From the NCBI RefSeq assembly GCF_007748035.1, contig NZ_CP036278.1, positions 5,270,001-5,334,000 on the forward strand: a stretch of DNA of 64,000 nt, written 5' to 3'. The notes beneath the pieces are model-generated. The model had not been told where the DNA came from. It was given only the letters and a program-made list of their open reading frames with translations, and did no database searches. The stretch's first letter is position 1. Every line of letters starts with the position of its first letter. Made by a program: the position numbers and the translations under genes. Of the stretch, positions 34,110-41,951 are shown one piece after another. The DNA is from Aeoliella mucimassa (GTDB lineage Bacteria > Planctomycetota > Planctomycetia > Pirellulales > Lacipirellulaceae).

Positions 34110-36554
34110 ATGATGACTCTCCAACGAATCGCAGCTTCACTCTTGGCGTTTGCTTCGCTCCTGGTAGCGGATCCCCTCCGCGCGGACGAAGCGAAGTTCG
34201 TCGAGCTAACGGTTTATCCGGCCAACGCCGCGCTGAATCATGCCGATGACTACCAGGCCGTGGTCGCGGTCGCCAAACGCGACGATGGCATCTCGATCGA
34301 TGTCACCAACCAGGTCGAATGGCAACTCGACACCGCCGGCGACATTGCTGCTTTCGCCGAATCGACTCTCCACCCGCTAGCCAACGGAGCAGGACAACTG
34401 CGAGCCAAACTTGGCGACCTGCACGCCAGTTGCCAGGTGACGGTCAGCAACGTCGAGACCACCAACCCAGTCAGCTATCGTCACGACGTGATCCCCGTAC
34501 TCGTGCGGGCGGGGTGCAACTCGGGTGCGTGCCATGGGTCGGCTCGCGGCAAAGATGGCTTCATGCTCTCGCTCTTCGGCTTTGATCCCAAGGCCGATTA
34601 CGATCGCTTGACCCGCGAACTCTCGACTCGCCGGATCAATCGGGCACTGCCTGACGATAGCCTGCTGCTGGTCAAAGCGGTGGGAGGAGTCCCCCACACC
34701 GGCGGCAAGCTGTTTGACCACGACACGGTTTACTACGGGAAGCTCCGCTCGTGGATCGAGCAGGGCGTACCGAACGACTTGGAAGGTGCCCCAACCGTCG
34801 AGAGCGTGGAGTTCTATCCACCGCGGATCGTGCTCGAAGGCACCGGAACCACACAGCAATTCGTAGCGATCGCCAACTACAGCGACGGCTCCACCCGCGA
34901 CGTTACCAATCTGGCCGTGTTCAGCTCCAACAACGACTCGGTCGCCAAGCTCGATGGGGCAGGCATTGCCACCTCCGGCGCCCGCGGCGAAGCCTTCGTC
35001 ATGGCTCGCTTCGATACGCATACGGTCGGCAGCCAGGTGATCGTGCTCCCCGATGGACTCGACTACCAAGCACCCGAAACGCAACCTGCGAATTACATCG
35101 ACGAGTTGGTCGATAGCAAGCTCACCGATCTACGCATATTGCCGAGCGAAACTTGTTCCGATGCCGAGTTTCTCCGTCGGTTGTCGATCGACACCATCGG
35201 CATGCTACCGACGCCTGAGGAGGTCGAACAGTTCGTCAACGACCGAACTCCCGACAAACGCGCGAAGAAGATCGAAGAACTGGTCGCCCGAGATGAGTTT
35301 TCTGAGATCTGGGCACTCAAGCTAGCCGAACTGTTAATGGTGCGATCGGAAGTGAATCGCGTGGATTACAAGGCCATGTTCTTGTACTCGCAATGGCTCA
35401 AGAAGCAGATCGACGACGGAGTGCCGCTGGATCAAATGGTCAAAGACCTGCTCTCGGCCAGCGGTTCGACGTTCGACACCCCTCAAACCAACTTCTACCA
35501 AATCGAGCCCGATACCAATAAGATCTCGGAGAACGTCGCCCAGTCGTTCCTCGGCATTCGCATGCAGTGCGCCCAGTGCCACAACCATCCGTTCGATCGT
35601 TGGACGATGGACGACTACTACGGATTCACCGCGTTCTTCTCGCAGATTAACCGCAAGCGTGGAAGCGACTATCGCGAATGGATGATCTACAACCGCGGTG
35701 CAGGCGAGGTGAATCACCCCGTTTCCGGGCAGCAGGTCGCTCCCAAGTTCCTCGGCGGCGAGGCCCCCGATACCAAGGGACGCGATCGCCGTGAAATCAT
35801 GGCCGAATGGGTCACTAGCGAAGAGAATCCCTGGTTCGCTCCGAACATCGCTAACCGCGTGTGGGCCCACTTCATGGGGGTCGGCGTCGTGGAGCCGGTC
35901 GACGATTTCCGGGTGAGCAATCCCGCTTCGAACCCCGCGCTGCTCGCATCGCTGGGGGATCACCTGATTGATTATCGCTACGATCTGCGGCAACTCGTCC
36001 GCGATATCTGCAACTCCAACGCCTACCAGCGTTCCACGGTGACCAACGAGTCGAACGAAACCGATCTGCGAAACTTCGCTCACGCGGTGCCGAGAAGGCT
36101 CCCTGCCGAAACCTTGCTCGACTGCGTTTGCCAAGTGACCGAGAACCCCGAAAAGCTACCCGGCTTGCCCTTGGGATCGCGGGCGGTGGAAATCGCCGAC
36201 GGCCGCTCCGGCACCTACTTCCTCACCACTTTCGGGCGGGCGAAGCGTGAGTCGGTCTGTGCGTGCGAAGTGCAAACCGATCCCACGTTGTCGCAGGCGT
36301 TGCACATGCTTAACGGCAACACCGTGCACGCAAAGGTGCAGCAAGGCAATCTTGTAGGCCGCATGCTCGACTCGGGCAGCACGGTCGACGAGGTGCTCGA
36401 TGCCATCTACCTGCGATGCCTGGCTCGCAAACCAACCGAAGAGGAGCGACAACAAATCGCCCAAATCGTTGGTGACACGCAGAAACCAAAAGCAGAACTC
36501 GAGGACGTGTTCTGGGCGGTGCTCAACTCTCGCGAGTTCCTCTTCAACCATTAA
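34110..36554 (+). CDS. DUF1549/DUF1553 protein with haem-type motifs
   Basis: An 814-residue exported protein, signal peptide ending DPLRADEA. Domain order: an Ig-like (BIG2-type) domain, a cytochrome-like segment with GCNSGACHGSARG (Cys-x4-Cys-His), a second BIG2-type domain (FYPPRIVLEGTGTTQQF), DUF1549 (EFLRRLSIDTIGMLPTPEE, then MQCAQCHNHPFDRWT with Cys-x2-Cys-His) and DUF1553 (WFAPNIANRVWAHFMG, ending EFLFNH). This is the planctomycete-specific PSD-like architecture. Two covalent haems are possible. Third gene of the cluster, 58 bases after the PPC gene. Confidence 0.9.
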   Translation: MMTLQRIAASLLAFASLLVADPLRADEAKFVELTVYPANAALNHADDYQAVVAVAKRDDGISIDVTNQVEWQLDTAGDIAAFAESTLHPLANGAGQLRAKLGDLHASCQVTVSNVETTNPVSYRHDVIPVLVRAGCNSGACHGSARGKDGFMLSLFGFDPKADYDRLTRELSTRRINRALPDDSLLLVKAVGGVPHTGGKLFDHDTVYYGKLRSWIEQGVPNDLEGAPTVESVEFYPPRIVLEGTGTTQQFVAIANYSDGSTRDVTNLAVFSSNNDSVAKLDGAGIATSGARGEAFVMARFDTHTVGSQVIVLPDGLDYQAPETQPANYIDELVDSKLTDLRILPSETCSDAEFLRRLSIDTIGMLPTPEEVEQFVNDRTPDKRAKKIEELVARDEFSEIWALKLAELLMVRSEVNRVDYKAMFLYSQWLKKQIDDGVPLDQMVKDLLSASGSTFDTPQTNFYQIEPDTNKISENVAQSFLGIRMQCAQCHNHPFDRWTMDDYYGFTAFFSQINRKRGSDYREWMIYNRGAGEVNHPVSGQQVAPKFLGGEAPDTKGRDRREIMAEWVTSEENPWFAPNIANRVWAHFMGVGVVEPVDDFRVSNPASNPALLASLGDHLIDYRYDLRQLVRDICNSNAYQRSTVTNESNETDLRNFAHAVPRRLPAETLLDCVCQVTENPEKLPGLPLGSRAVEIADGRSGTYFLTTFGRAKRESVCACEVQTDPTLSQALHMLNGNTVHAKVQQGNLVGRMLDSGSTVDEVLDAIYLRCLARKPTEEERQQIAQIVGDTQKPKAELEDVFWAVLNSREFLFNH

Positions 36555-36632
36555 ACCATCAGCGGCACTGTGATTCGTCGCTTGAATAATAGCATTCATG
36601 GCCAACAACCTATGTGGATTCCGGAGTGCGGA

Positions 36633-39074
36633 ATGTTGAACGACCAACTTTGCAGCGATAAGTTCCTTCGACTGAAACTCAGCGCGCGGCTGCTTGCCTT
36701 GCCTTTAGCATTGCTGGCCATGGCCTCGACTGCAGTCGCCGAAGTGCCAGAAAAGGTGACCTTCGTCGATCATGTGCTGCCGATCTTCCGCGAAAACTGC
36801 CTGGCTTGCCACGACCAAGGAGGACGGAGCGCCGACCTGTCGCTCGAAACGTACAACGACACCTTAACCGGCGGAGCGAGCGGCGAAGTGGTTGAAGCCG
36901 GCGCGGCCGACAGTTCGCGACTCTACCAATTGATGGCACACCTGGACGAGCCGATCATGCCGCCCGGTTCCGACAAACTGCCCGACGAGCAACTGGCCTT
37001 GGTCAAAGCCTGGATCGATGGAGGATTGCTAGAAAACGCCGGCTCGAAGGCCAAGAAATCGAAGAAGGCTGCCGTGGCCGCGTTTGTGCCTTCGGCCGAT
37101 AACCGCCCTGAGGGCGAGCCCGCTATGCCGGGCGGATTCTTCCGCGAACCAGTGGTCCACTCCCCCGTACCCGGCGCCGTGGCCGACGTGGCCGCGAGCC
37201 CCTGGGCGCCAGTCGTCGCAGTTACCGGGCAGCGGCAAGTGTTGCTATACCACACCGACACTCGCGAACTGCTCGGCGTCGCCCCGTTCCTCGCCGGCTC
37301 GCCCGAAGTGGTTCGCTTCAGCCGCAACGGCGATCTGCTGCTCGTCGGGGGTGGTCAGGGAGCCAAGGTCGGCGTCGTACATCTCTGGAAGGTGAAAACA
37401 GGCAAGCGCATTGCCGAAATCGGCGACGAGCTCGATACCGTGCTGGCGGCCGATATCACCTCGGATCATACGCTCGTCGCGTTCGGCGGCCCGCGCCGGC
37501 GGGTGCAGGCGCATCGCACTGCCGATGGCGAGTTGGTTTACAGCATTACCAAACATACCGATTGGGTCACCGCGCTAGAGTTCAGCCCCGATGGCACGCT
37601 GCTGGTCACCGCCGATCGTGCAGGCAACGCCCATTTGTGGGAAGCCAAGACCGGACGACCGGTCGCGAATCTCACGGGCCATAAGGCGGCCATCACTGCG
37701 GTCACCTGGCGGGGCGACTCGCAATTGCTTGTAAGCGTCGACGATGGGGGCGAGATTCGCACCTGGCAAACCAATGGCAATCCCGTAAAGCAATGGCGAG
37801 GCGGCTCCAGCGTGCTTGACGCCCGCTTTACGAAAGATGGCCGCTTGCTGACCGTCGGACGCGACCGTGTTGCCAAACTCTGGAACACCGATGGCAAGGA
37901 ACTGAAGCAACTCGGAAAATCCAACGACATCGCCCTGGCAATTGCTCCTACGTTCGACGAGAAACTGGCCGTATTCGCCGACTGGACCGGCAGCATCCAA
38001 GTTGCCGAACTGGAATCGGGCACTATCGTCGGCCAGCTTGCTGAGAATCCACCGACGCTTGCAATGCGTTTGGCCACGGCCGAAGCCCAACTAAATCAGG
38101 CGAGTACCACCATCGATCCTGCCCAGCAGTCGGTTGCCGCCGCCACCATGACGCTGGATGGGGCTAAGGCTACGGTCGATAAGCACCAAGAGCAAAAACA
38201 AGCCGCCCGCGAAGCGATGGCGAGCATCGAGCAGCAACTCGCCGCGGCCACGGCTAAGCTTGAGCAAGAAGCCCAGCAGCTAGCAACAGCCGACCAGCAA
38301 ATTGCTGCTGCCGCCGAGTCGCAAAAGCAGGCCGAAGCCAGCCTGTTCGACTTGCAGGAGAAACTCGCCGCGCTCGGCAACCAGGAGGGCGAAGAATCCG
38401 ACGGCGAGCAAGCTGCGAAGCTTGAAGCCGAGATCGCCGAAAGCAAATCGGCACTCGAAGCCATCCAGGAGCAGAAGAAACAAACGGAAGCCAATCGTCC
38501 GCAACTGGCCAAGTCGCATAGCGATAGCCAGCAGGCGGTCGCTTCGCTCAAGCAGCAGTTAGGCAAGCAGCAAGAAATGCTGGCTGCCTTGACCGAGGCC
38601 GAAAAAACGCTGCCGAACATCGAAGCAATTACCGCGGAGCGTGATCGACTGCAGCAGGAGCTTAGCAAACGCCAGGCCGAGATGGCCGAAGCCGAGAAGC
38701 TGGTTGCCAACCTCAAGGCCGAGATCAGCGAGTACGCCAGCGCCGGAGCGGCCTTCGAGCAGTCGCTGGCTGAAAAGCAGCAAGCAGTCGAGTCGACCAC
38801 CACCCAGCTCGCCGAGGTCACGGAGAAACTCACTGCCGAAGCAAGCCGAGTGGAACAGGCGGATCGCGAGATCTCGGCCCTCGAAGAACAGTTGAACGAG
38901 CTGAAGGCCCAGCGACGCGAACTGGCGGCCGCCAAGAAAGATGTCCAACAAACGGCCGAAACTCTAGAAACCCAGCTCGGAGAACTGGCTGCCGAGCAGG
39001 AAAAGCTGCAGAAGGCTGTTTCCGACTACAAACAGGCCGCGGAGCTACGCCAGCAGCTGGGAGCGGGCAATTGA
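36633..39074 (+). CDS. Cytochrome-WD40-coiled-coil exported protein
   Basis: An 813-residue protein started at 36633 because GGAG lies 6 bases upstream and a signal peptide (LLALPLALLAMASTAVA) follows; earlier in-frame starts at 36570 and 36612 exist. Order of parts: a PSD-type haem segment with ENCLACHDQGG (Cys-x2-Cys-His) near residue 55, a WD40 propeller at about 170-480 (HTDWVTALEFSPDGTLLVT, GHKAAITAVTWRGD), and a coiled coil of about 320 residues rich in Ala, Glu and Gln to the end. The mix of redox, propeller and filament parts suggests an envelope scaffold. Last gene of the cluster; its stop overlaps the -35 of the SRP RNA promoter. Confidence 0.87.
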   Translation: MLNDQLCSDKFLRLKLSARLLALPLALLAMASTAVAEVPEKVTFVDHVLPIFRENCLACHDQGGRSADLSLETYNDTLTGGASGEVVEAGAADSSRLYQLMAHLDEPIMPPGSDKLPDEQLALVKAWIDGGLLENAGSKAKKSKKAAVAAFVPSADNRPEGEPAMPGGFFREPVVHSPVPGAVADVAASPWAPVVAVTGQRQVLLYHTDTRELLGVAPFLAGSPEVVRFSRNGDLLLVGGGQGAKVGVVHLWKVKTGKRIAEIGDELDTVLAADITSDHTLVAFGGPRRRVQAHRTADGELVYSITKHTDWVTALEFSPDGTLLVTADRAGNAHLWEAKTGRPVANLTGHKAAITAVTWRGDSQLLVSVDDGGEIRTWQTNGNPVKQWRGGSSVLDARFTKDGRLLTVGRDRVAKLWNTDGKELKQLGKSNDIALAIAPTFDEKLAVFADWTGSIQVAELESGTIVGQLAENPPTLAMRLATAEAQLNQASTTIDPAQQSVAAATMTLDGAKATVDKHQEQKQAAREAMASIEQQLAAATAKLEQEAQQLATADQQIAAAAESQKQAEASLFDLQEKLAALGNQEGEESDGEQAAKLEAEIAESKSALEAIQEQKKQTEANRPQLAKSHSDSQQAVASLKQQLGKQQEMLAALTEAEKTLPNIEAITAERDRLQQELSKRQAEMAEAEKLVANLKAEISEYASAGAAFEQSLAEKQQAVESTTTQLAEVTEKLTAEASRVEQADREISALEEQLNELKAQRRELAAAKKDVQQTAETLETQLGELAAEQEKLQKAVSDYKQAAELRQQLGAGN

Positions 39075-39098
39075 CGCTCGCTGCGCAGTCGTCATACT
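39071..39098 (+). promoter_or_regulatory. SRP RNA promoter
   Basis: TTGACG (39071-39076), a 16-base spacer and CATACT (39093-39098) end six bases before the predicted RNA start at 39105. The -35 box contains the TGA stop of the preceding gene. Confidence 0.65.
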
Positions 39099-39104
39099 GG
39101 TAGC

Positions 39105-39220
39105 GGCGGCTTCGGGCGAGAGGCCCCTGCAATGCGGGCCTTGCGAACCTGGTCAGGGTGGAAACGCAGCAGCCATAAGCATGCGTTCGTTTGTGTGGGG
39201 GTCTCTCGCCCGTTGCCGCC
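39105..39220 (+). ncRNA. ffs: Signal recognition particle RNA (4.5S type)
   Basis: The conserved SRP core is present: ACCTGGTCAGG near 39147-39157 and GGAAACGCAGCAGCC near 39160-39174, which form the apical loop that binds Ffh. The ends pair over a long hairpin: GGCGGC (39105-39110) with GCCGCC (39215-39220), and GGGCGAGA with TCTCGCCC further in. The length, about 116 nt, fits the short bacterial form without an Alu domain. It lies 78 bases upstream of dnaX, a frequent bacterial arrangement. Confidence 0.93.
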
Positions 39221-39297
39221 CTCTTAGCCCCCTTCGGTGGGGCTGAACAGCACCCGTCGCATTCCGCGAACCATCCAGCCCGACTCTGTAGTGCGAC

Positions 39298-41199
39298 ATG
39301 GACGAAACTGCCGCCGCCACGCCGAAATCGAATGAGTCCTACACGGTAGTGGCTCGCCGGTACCGCCCGCAGACTTTCGACGAGCTGATTGGCCAGCAGC
39401 ATGTAGCCAAGGCCCTGAAGCAGGCGATCTCGACCGGCCGCATCGGTCACGCCTACCTGTTTACCGGAGCTCGCGGAGTCGGCAAGACTTCGGCTGCCCG
39501 CGTGCTGGCCAAGGCCCTGAACTGCCAGCAAGGCCCCACCCCAACGCCGTGCAACGAATGCGATGTTTGCAAGAGCGTGACTTCGGGCGAAGATGTCGAC
39601 GTGATCGAGATCGACGGTGCCAGCAACCGCCAGATCGACGACATCCGCCAGCTTCGGCAGAACGTCGCGATTCGGCCGAGCCGGGTGCCGTTCAAAGTCT
39701 ATATCATCGACGAAGTCCACATGCTCACCAAAGAAGCGTTCAACGCGCTTCTGAAAACGCTGGAAGAGCCACCCGAGCATGTGAAGTTCATTTTCGCGAC
39801 CACCGACCCTCAGAAGGTGCCGATCACCATTCTGTCGCGATGCCAACGGTTCGACTTTGCCGGCATCGAGTCGACCGCCATCGCTGGACGGCTGCAACAA
39901 ATCGCGAGCGCCGAAGGGGTGGAAATCGACGACGAGGCGCTGGCCGTGCTTTCGATTCGCGCTGCGGGGTCGATGCGAGACAGCCAATCGCTGCTCGAGC
40001 AACTGCTCGCCGTGGCTGGCAGTCAAATCACAGCCAACGAAGTTTACACCTTGCTGGGCATCGCTCCCGGCGAACGAATCGGTCGGCTCGTCACTTCGAT
40101 TGTCGATCGCAATCCAGCAGCCGCCCTCAGCAACCTGGACGAAGCGGTGGCCGGCGGAGCCGAAGTCGGCCAGCTGATCGATCAGCTGCTCGGCTACTTC
40201 CGCGACGTGATGGCCATGGTCGTGGGATGCGATACTTCGCAATTGCGTTTCGTGCTTCCTAGTCAATACGATTTGACTCGCGAACTCGGTCAGCGACTCG
40301 GCGTGCACACAGTACTCGCGATGATTCAGGTACTCGATCAAACCGCTTCGCGGATGCGAGGGAGCCTGCATACGCGGACGCTGGCCGAAACCGCCGTGGT
40401 GCGACTCGCACACCTTGATGATCTCGACAATCTGGCCGCTGCCATTGCCGAGCTTCGCACCGGTCAGCCAACCCCCACTCGGTCGGCTCCAGCCCCGCAG
40501 GCGGCAGTAAAAAAAAACGATGACGCGCCGGAGATGAGCTTCGCCGAAGCGGCGGCCCAATTGGGGAACGTGCCAGCAAAACCGTCCCCACCACCACGGC
40601 CTGCACCAACTGCGACTGCTCCCGAGCCAACGCCTTCCCCGCCTGCTGTCGCGGTCGCCGAGCGAACTCCTCCACCCGCGACAGCCGCCCCGCCGCAGGC
40701 AGCCGCGCCCGCCGAGGCTTCGCATCGCGTCGATCCCCCTACCCCGGCAACTGCCAAGGCTCCGGTTTCGCTGACCAACGAGTCGGTAAAACAAGCCTGG
40801 CGTACGATGGCCGACGACTTGGGCATGATTCTCACCACACACGCCGAAGCGGCCCACGACGTTCGCCTCAGCGACGATAATAACTCGGTGGTGGTCAGCT
40901 TTGCCCCCGGTGCTCGCCTGTCGAAGAGTCAGTGCGAAATCCCGGAGAATCGTTCCAGCCTTGAAAACTCGATGGCCCAGCAACTCGGTTGTTCGGTCGC
41001 GCTCAAGTTTGAAGTCGACGAGTCGGCGAAAACGCCCGATAATGGTAATGCAGCGGCACCACCGCCACGAGCGGTTTCCCGGCGTCAGCTGCAAACCGAA
41101 GTGGCCGAGCGGCCGTTCGTCGCCAAGGCGATCGAACTGTTTGCTGCCGACCCCACGAAACTGCGGGTGACACCACCTGGTAAATCGACCAAACGTTAA
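39298..41199 (+). CDS. dnaX: DNA polymerase III subunits gamma and tau
   Basis: A 633-residue clamp-loader ATPase. Residues 57-64 are the Walker A GARGVGKT; four Cys (76, 85, 88, 91) form the zinc module; YIIDEVHML is Walker B and ILSRCQRF the SRC motif. Domain III ends near residue 395, followed by a Pro/Ala-rich linker to about 490 and a C-terminal domain (VKQAWRTMADDLGMIL) for polymerase contact. At codon 404 a run of nine A lies at the start of the linker; one base gained or lost there would bring a stop within two or five codons and yield a gamma-like protein of about 408 residues. ybaB follows 17 bases later; recR, usual third partner, is absent. Confidence 0.95.
   Translation: MDETAAATPKSNESYTVVARRYRPQTFDELIGQQHVAKALKQAISTGRIGHAYLFTGARGVGKTSAARVLAKALNCQQGPTPTPCNECDVCKSVTSGEDVDVIEIDGASNRQIDDIRQLRQNVAIRPSRVPFKVYIIDEVHMLTKEAFNALLKTLEEPPEHVKFIFATTDPQKVPITILSRCQRFDFAGIESTAIAGRLQQIASAEGVEIDDEALAVLSIRAAGSMRDSQSLLEQLLAVAGSQITANEVYTLLGIAPGERIGRLVTSIVDRNPAAALSNLDEAVAGGAEVGQLIDQLLGYFRDVMAMVVGCDTSQLRFVLPSQYDLTRELGQRLGVHTVLAMIQVLDQTASRMRGSLHTRTLAETAVVRLAHLDDLDNLAAAIAELRTGQPTPTRSAPAPQAAVKKNDDAPEMSFAEAAAQLGNVPAKPSPPPRPAPTATAPEPTPSPPAVAVAERTPPPATAAPPQAAAPAEASHRVDPPTPATAKAPVSLTNESVKQAWRTMADDLGMILTTHAEAAHDVRLSDDNNSVVVSFAPGARLSKSQCEIPENRSSLENSMAQQLGCSVALKFEVDESAKTPDNGNAAAPPPRAVSRRQLQTEVAERPFVAKAIELFAADPTKLRVTPPGKSTKR
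40509..40517 (+). promoter_or_regulatory. A9 run in dnaX, candidate slippage/frameshift site
   Basis: Nine consecutive A at 40509-40517. One extra A gives the frame Lys-Arg-stop (CGA TGA); one fewer leads to a stop after five codons. A short GCTTC/GAAGC hairpin lies about 20 bases downstream. Thermus thermophilus dnaX uses transcript slippage on A9 and E. coli dnaX uses AAAAAAG ribosomal frameshifting at the equivalent place. Confidence 0.55.
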
Positions 41200-41216
41200 C
41201 ACTATGGAGCCAATCT

Positions 41217-41591
41217 ATGTTTAAGGGACTCGGTGGGCTCGCCAACTTGGGCAACATCGTGAAACAAGCCCAGGAAATGAACACCAAAATGCAGGCGCTC
41301 GGCGAGCAGCTCAAAACGAAGCGAGCTACCGGCACCGCAGGAGGTGGATTGGTGGAAGTCGAAGTCGACGGTACCGGGCAGGTGCTGGCGGTGCGACTCG
41401 ATCCCGACCTGGTCGCCAAAGGCGATCGCGAAATGCTCGAAGATCTGCTCCCTTCTGCGTTCAACGCGGCTAAGGAAAAGGCTCAGGCACTTCACCAGGA
41501 AGCCATGCAGGAGATGACCGGCGATCTCAACCTGCCGGGCATGGGCGACCTGCTCAACAACCTTGGCGGCAACCCAGCCGATCAGGCCTAA
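41217..41591 (+). CDS. ybaB: YbaB/EbfC nucleoid-associated protein
   Basis: A 124-residue DNA-binding protein of the YbaB/EbfC family, with a Met/Gln-rich N-terminal helix (IVKQAQEMNTKMQALGEQL), the family core GGGLVEVEVDGTGQVLAVRLDP and LEDLLPSAFNAAKEKAQ. These proteins form tweezer-like dimers that bind DNA and affect nucleoid structure and gene expression. It follows dnaX by 17 bases, the standard dnaX-ybaB order. The Gly/Asn-rich tail (NNLGGNPADQA) is usual. Confidence 0.93.
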   Translation: MFKGLGGLANLGNIVKQAQEMNTKMQALGEQLKTKRATGTAGGGLVEVEVDGTGQVLAVRLDPDLVAKGDREMLEDLLPSAFNAAKEKAQALHQEAMQEMTGDLNLPGMGDLLNNLGGNPADQA

Positions 41592-41951
41592 GGCTCGAGC
41601 CTGCGGAGCGGCGGCGGCCGAGATCAATCTGATTATTTTTGTAAAGTCAATTTTTTTGATCTCAATCTGTTACAAATCGGGTACAATGCGAATCCGGACA
41701 ACACGTTTCCGCTTCTTCTAATTACGTGAACTGGTCGATTTATCCCGGTTTTCTGAAGTGCTGCGCTAGCAACGGGATGCTACGCTATCATTGCAGCACA
41801 ATCCATGCCAATTAGACGTTAATGGTTTGACCTCCCTCGCCCGTGGGCGGTATGCTACATGCGGATGGCTCACACCATTCGCAAACGAATCACGAAACCT
41901 TCGCCCCTGCCAGCAGCGGCGAAGTCCATTACTAAGATCGGTAGTACGGCG
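41592..41951 (+). promoter_or_regulatory. Leader and promoter region of rpoN
   Basis: About 360 bases without a gene. TTGACC (41827-41832), an 18-base spacer and TATGCT (41851-41856) form a good promoter. With this promoter an ATG at 41859 lies ahead of or at the transcript start, so translation from 41952 is favoured. A T-rich stretch near 41636-41662 follows ybaB but has no clear stem. Confidence 0.6.

Noticed and set aside
38830-41202. A 790-codon minus-strand frame opposite dnaX
   Set aside because: dnaX is certain by motifs, and the opposite frame gives Arg/Gly-rich text without domains.
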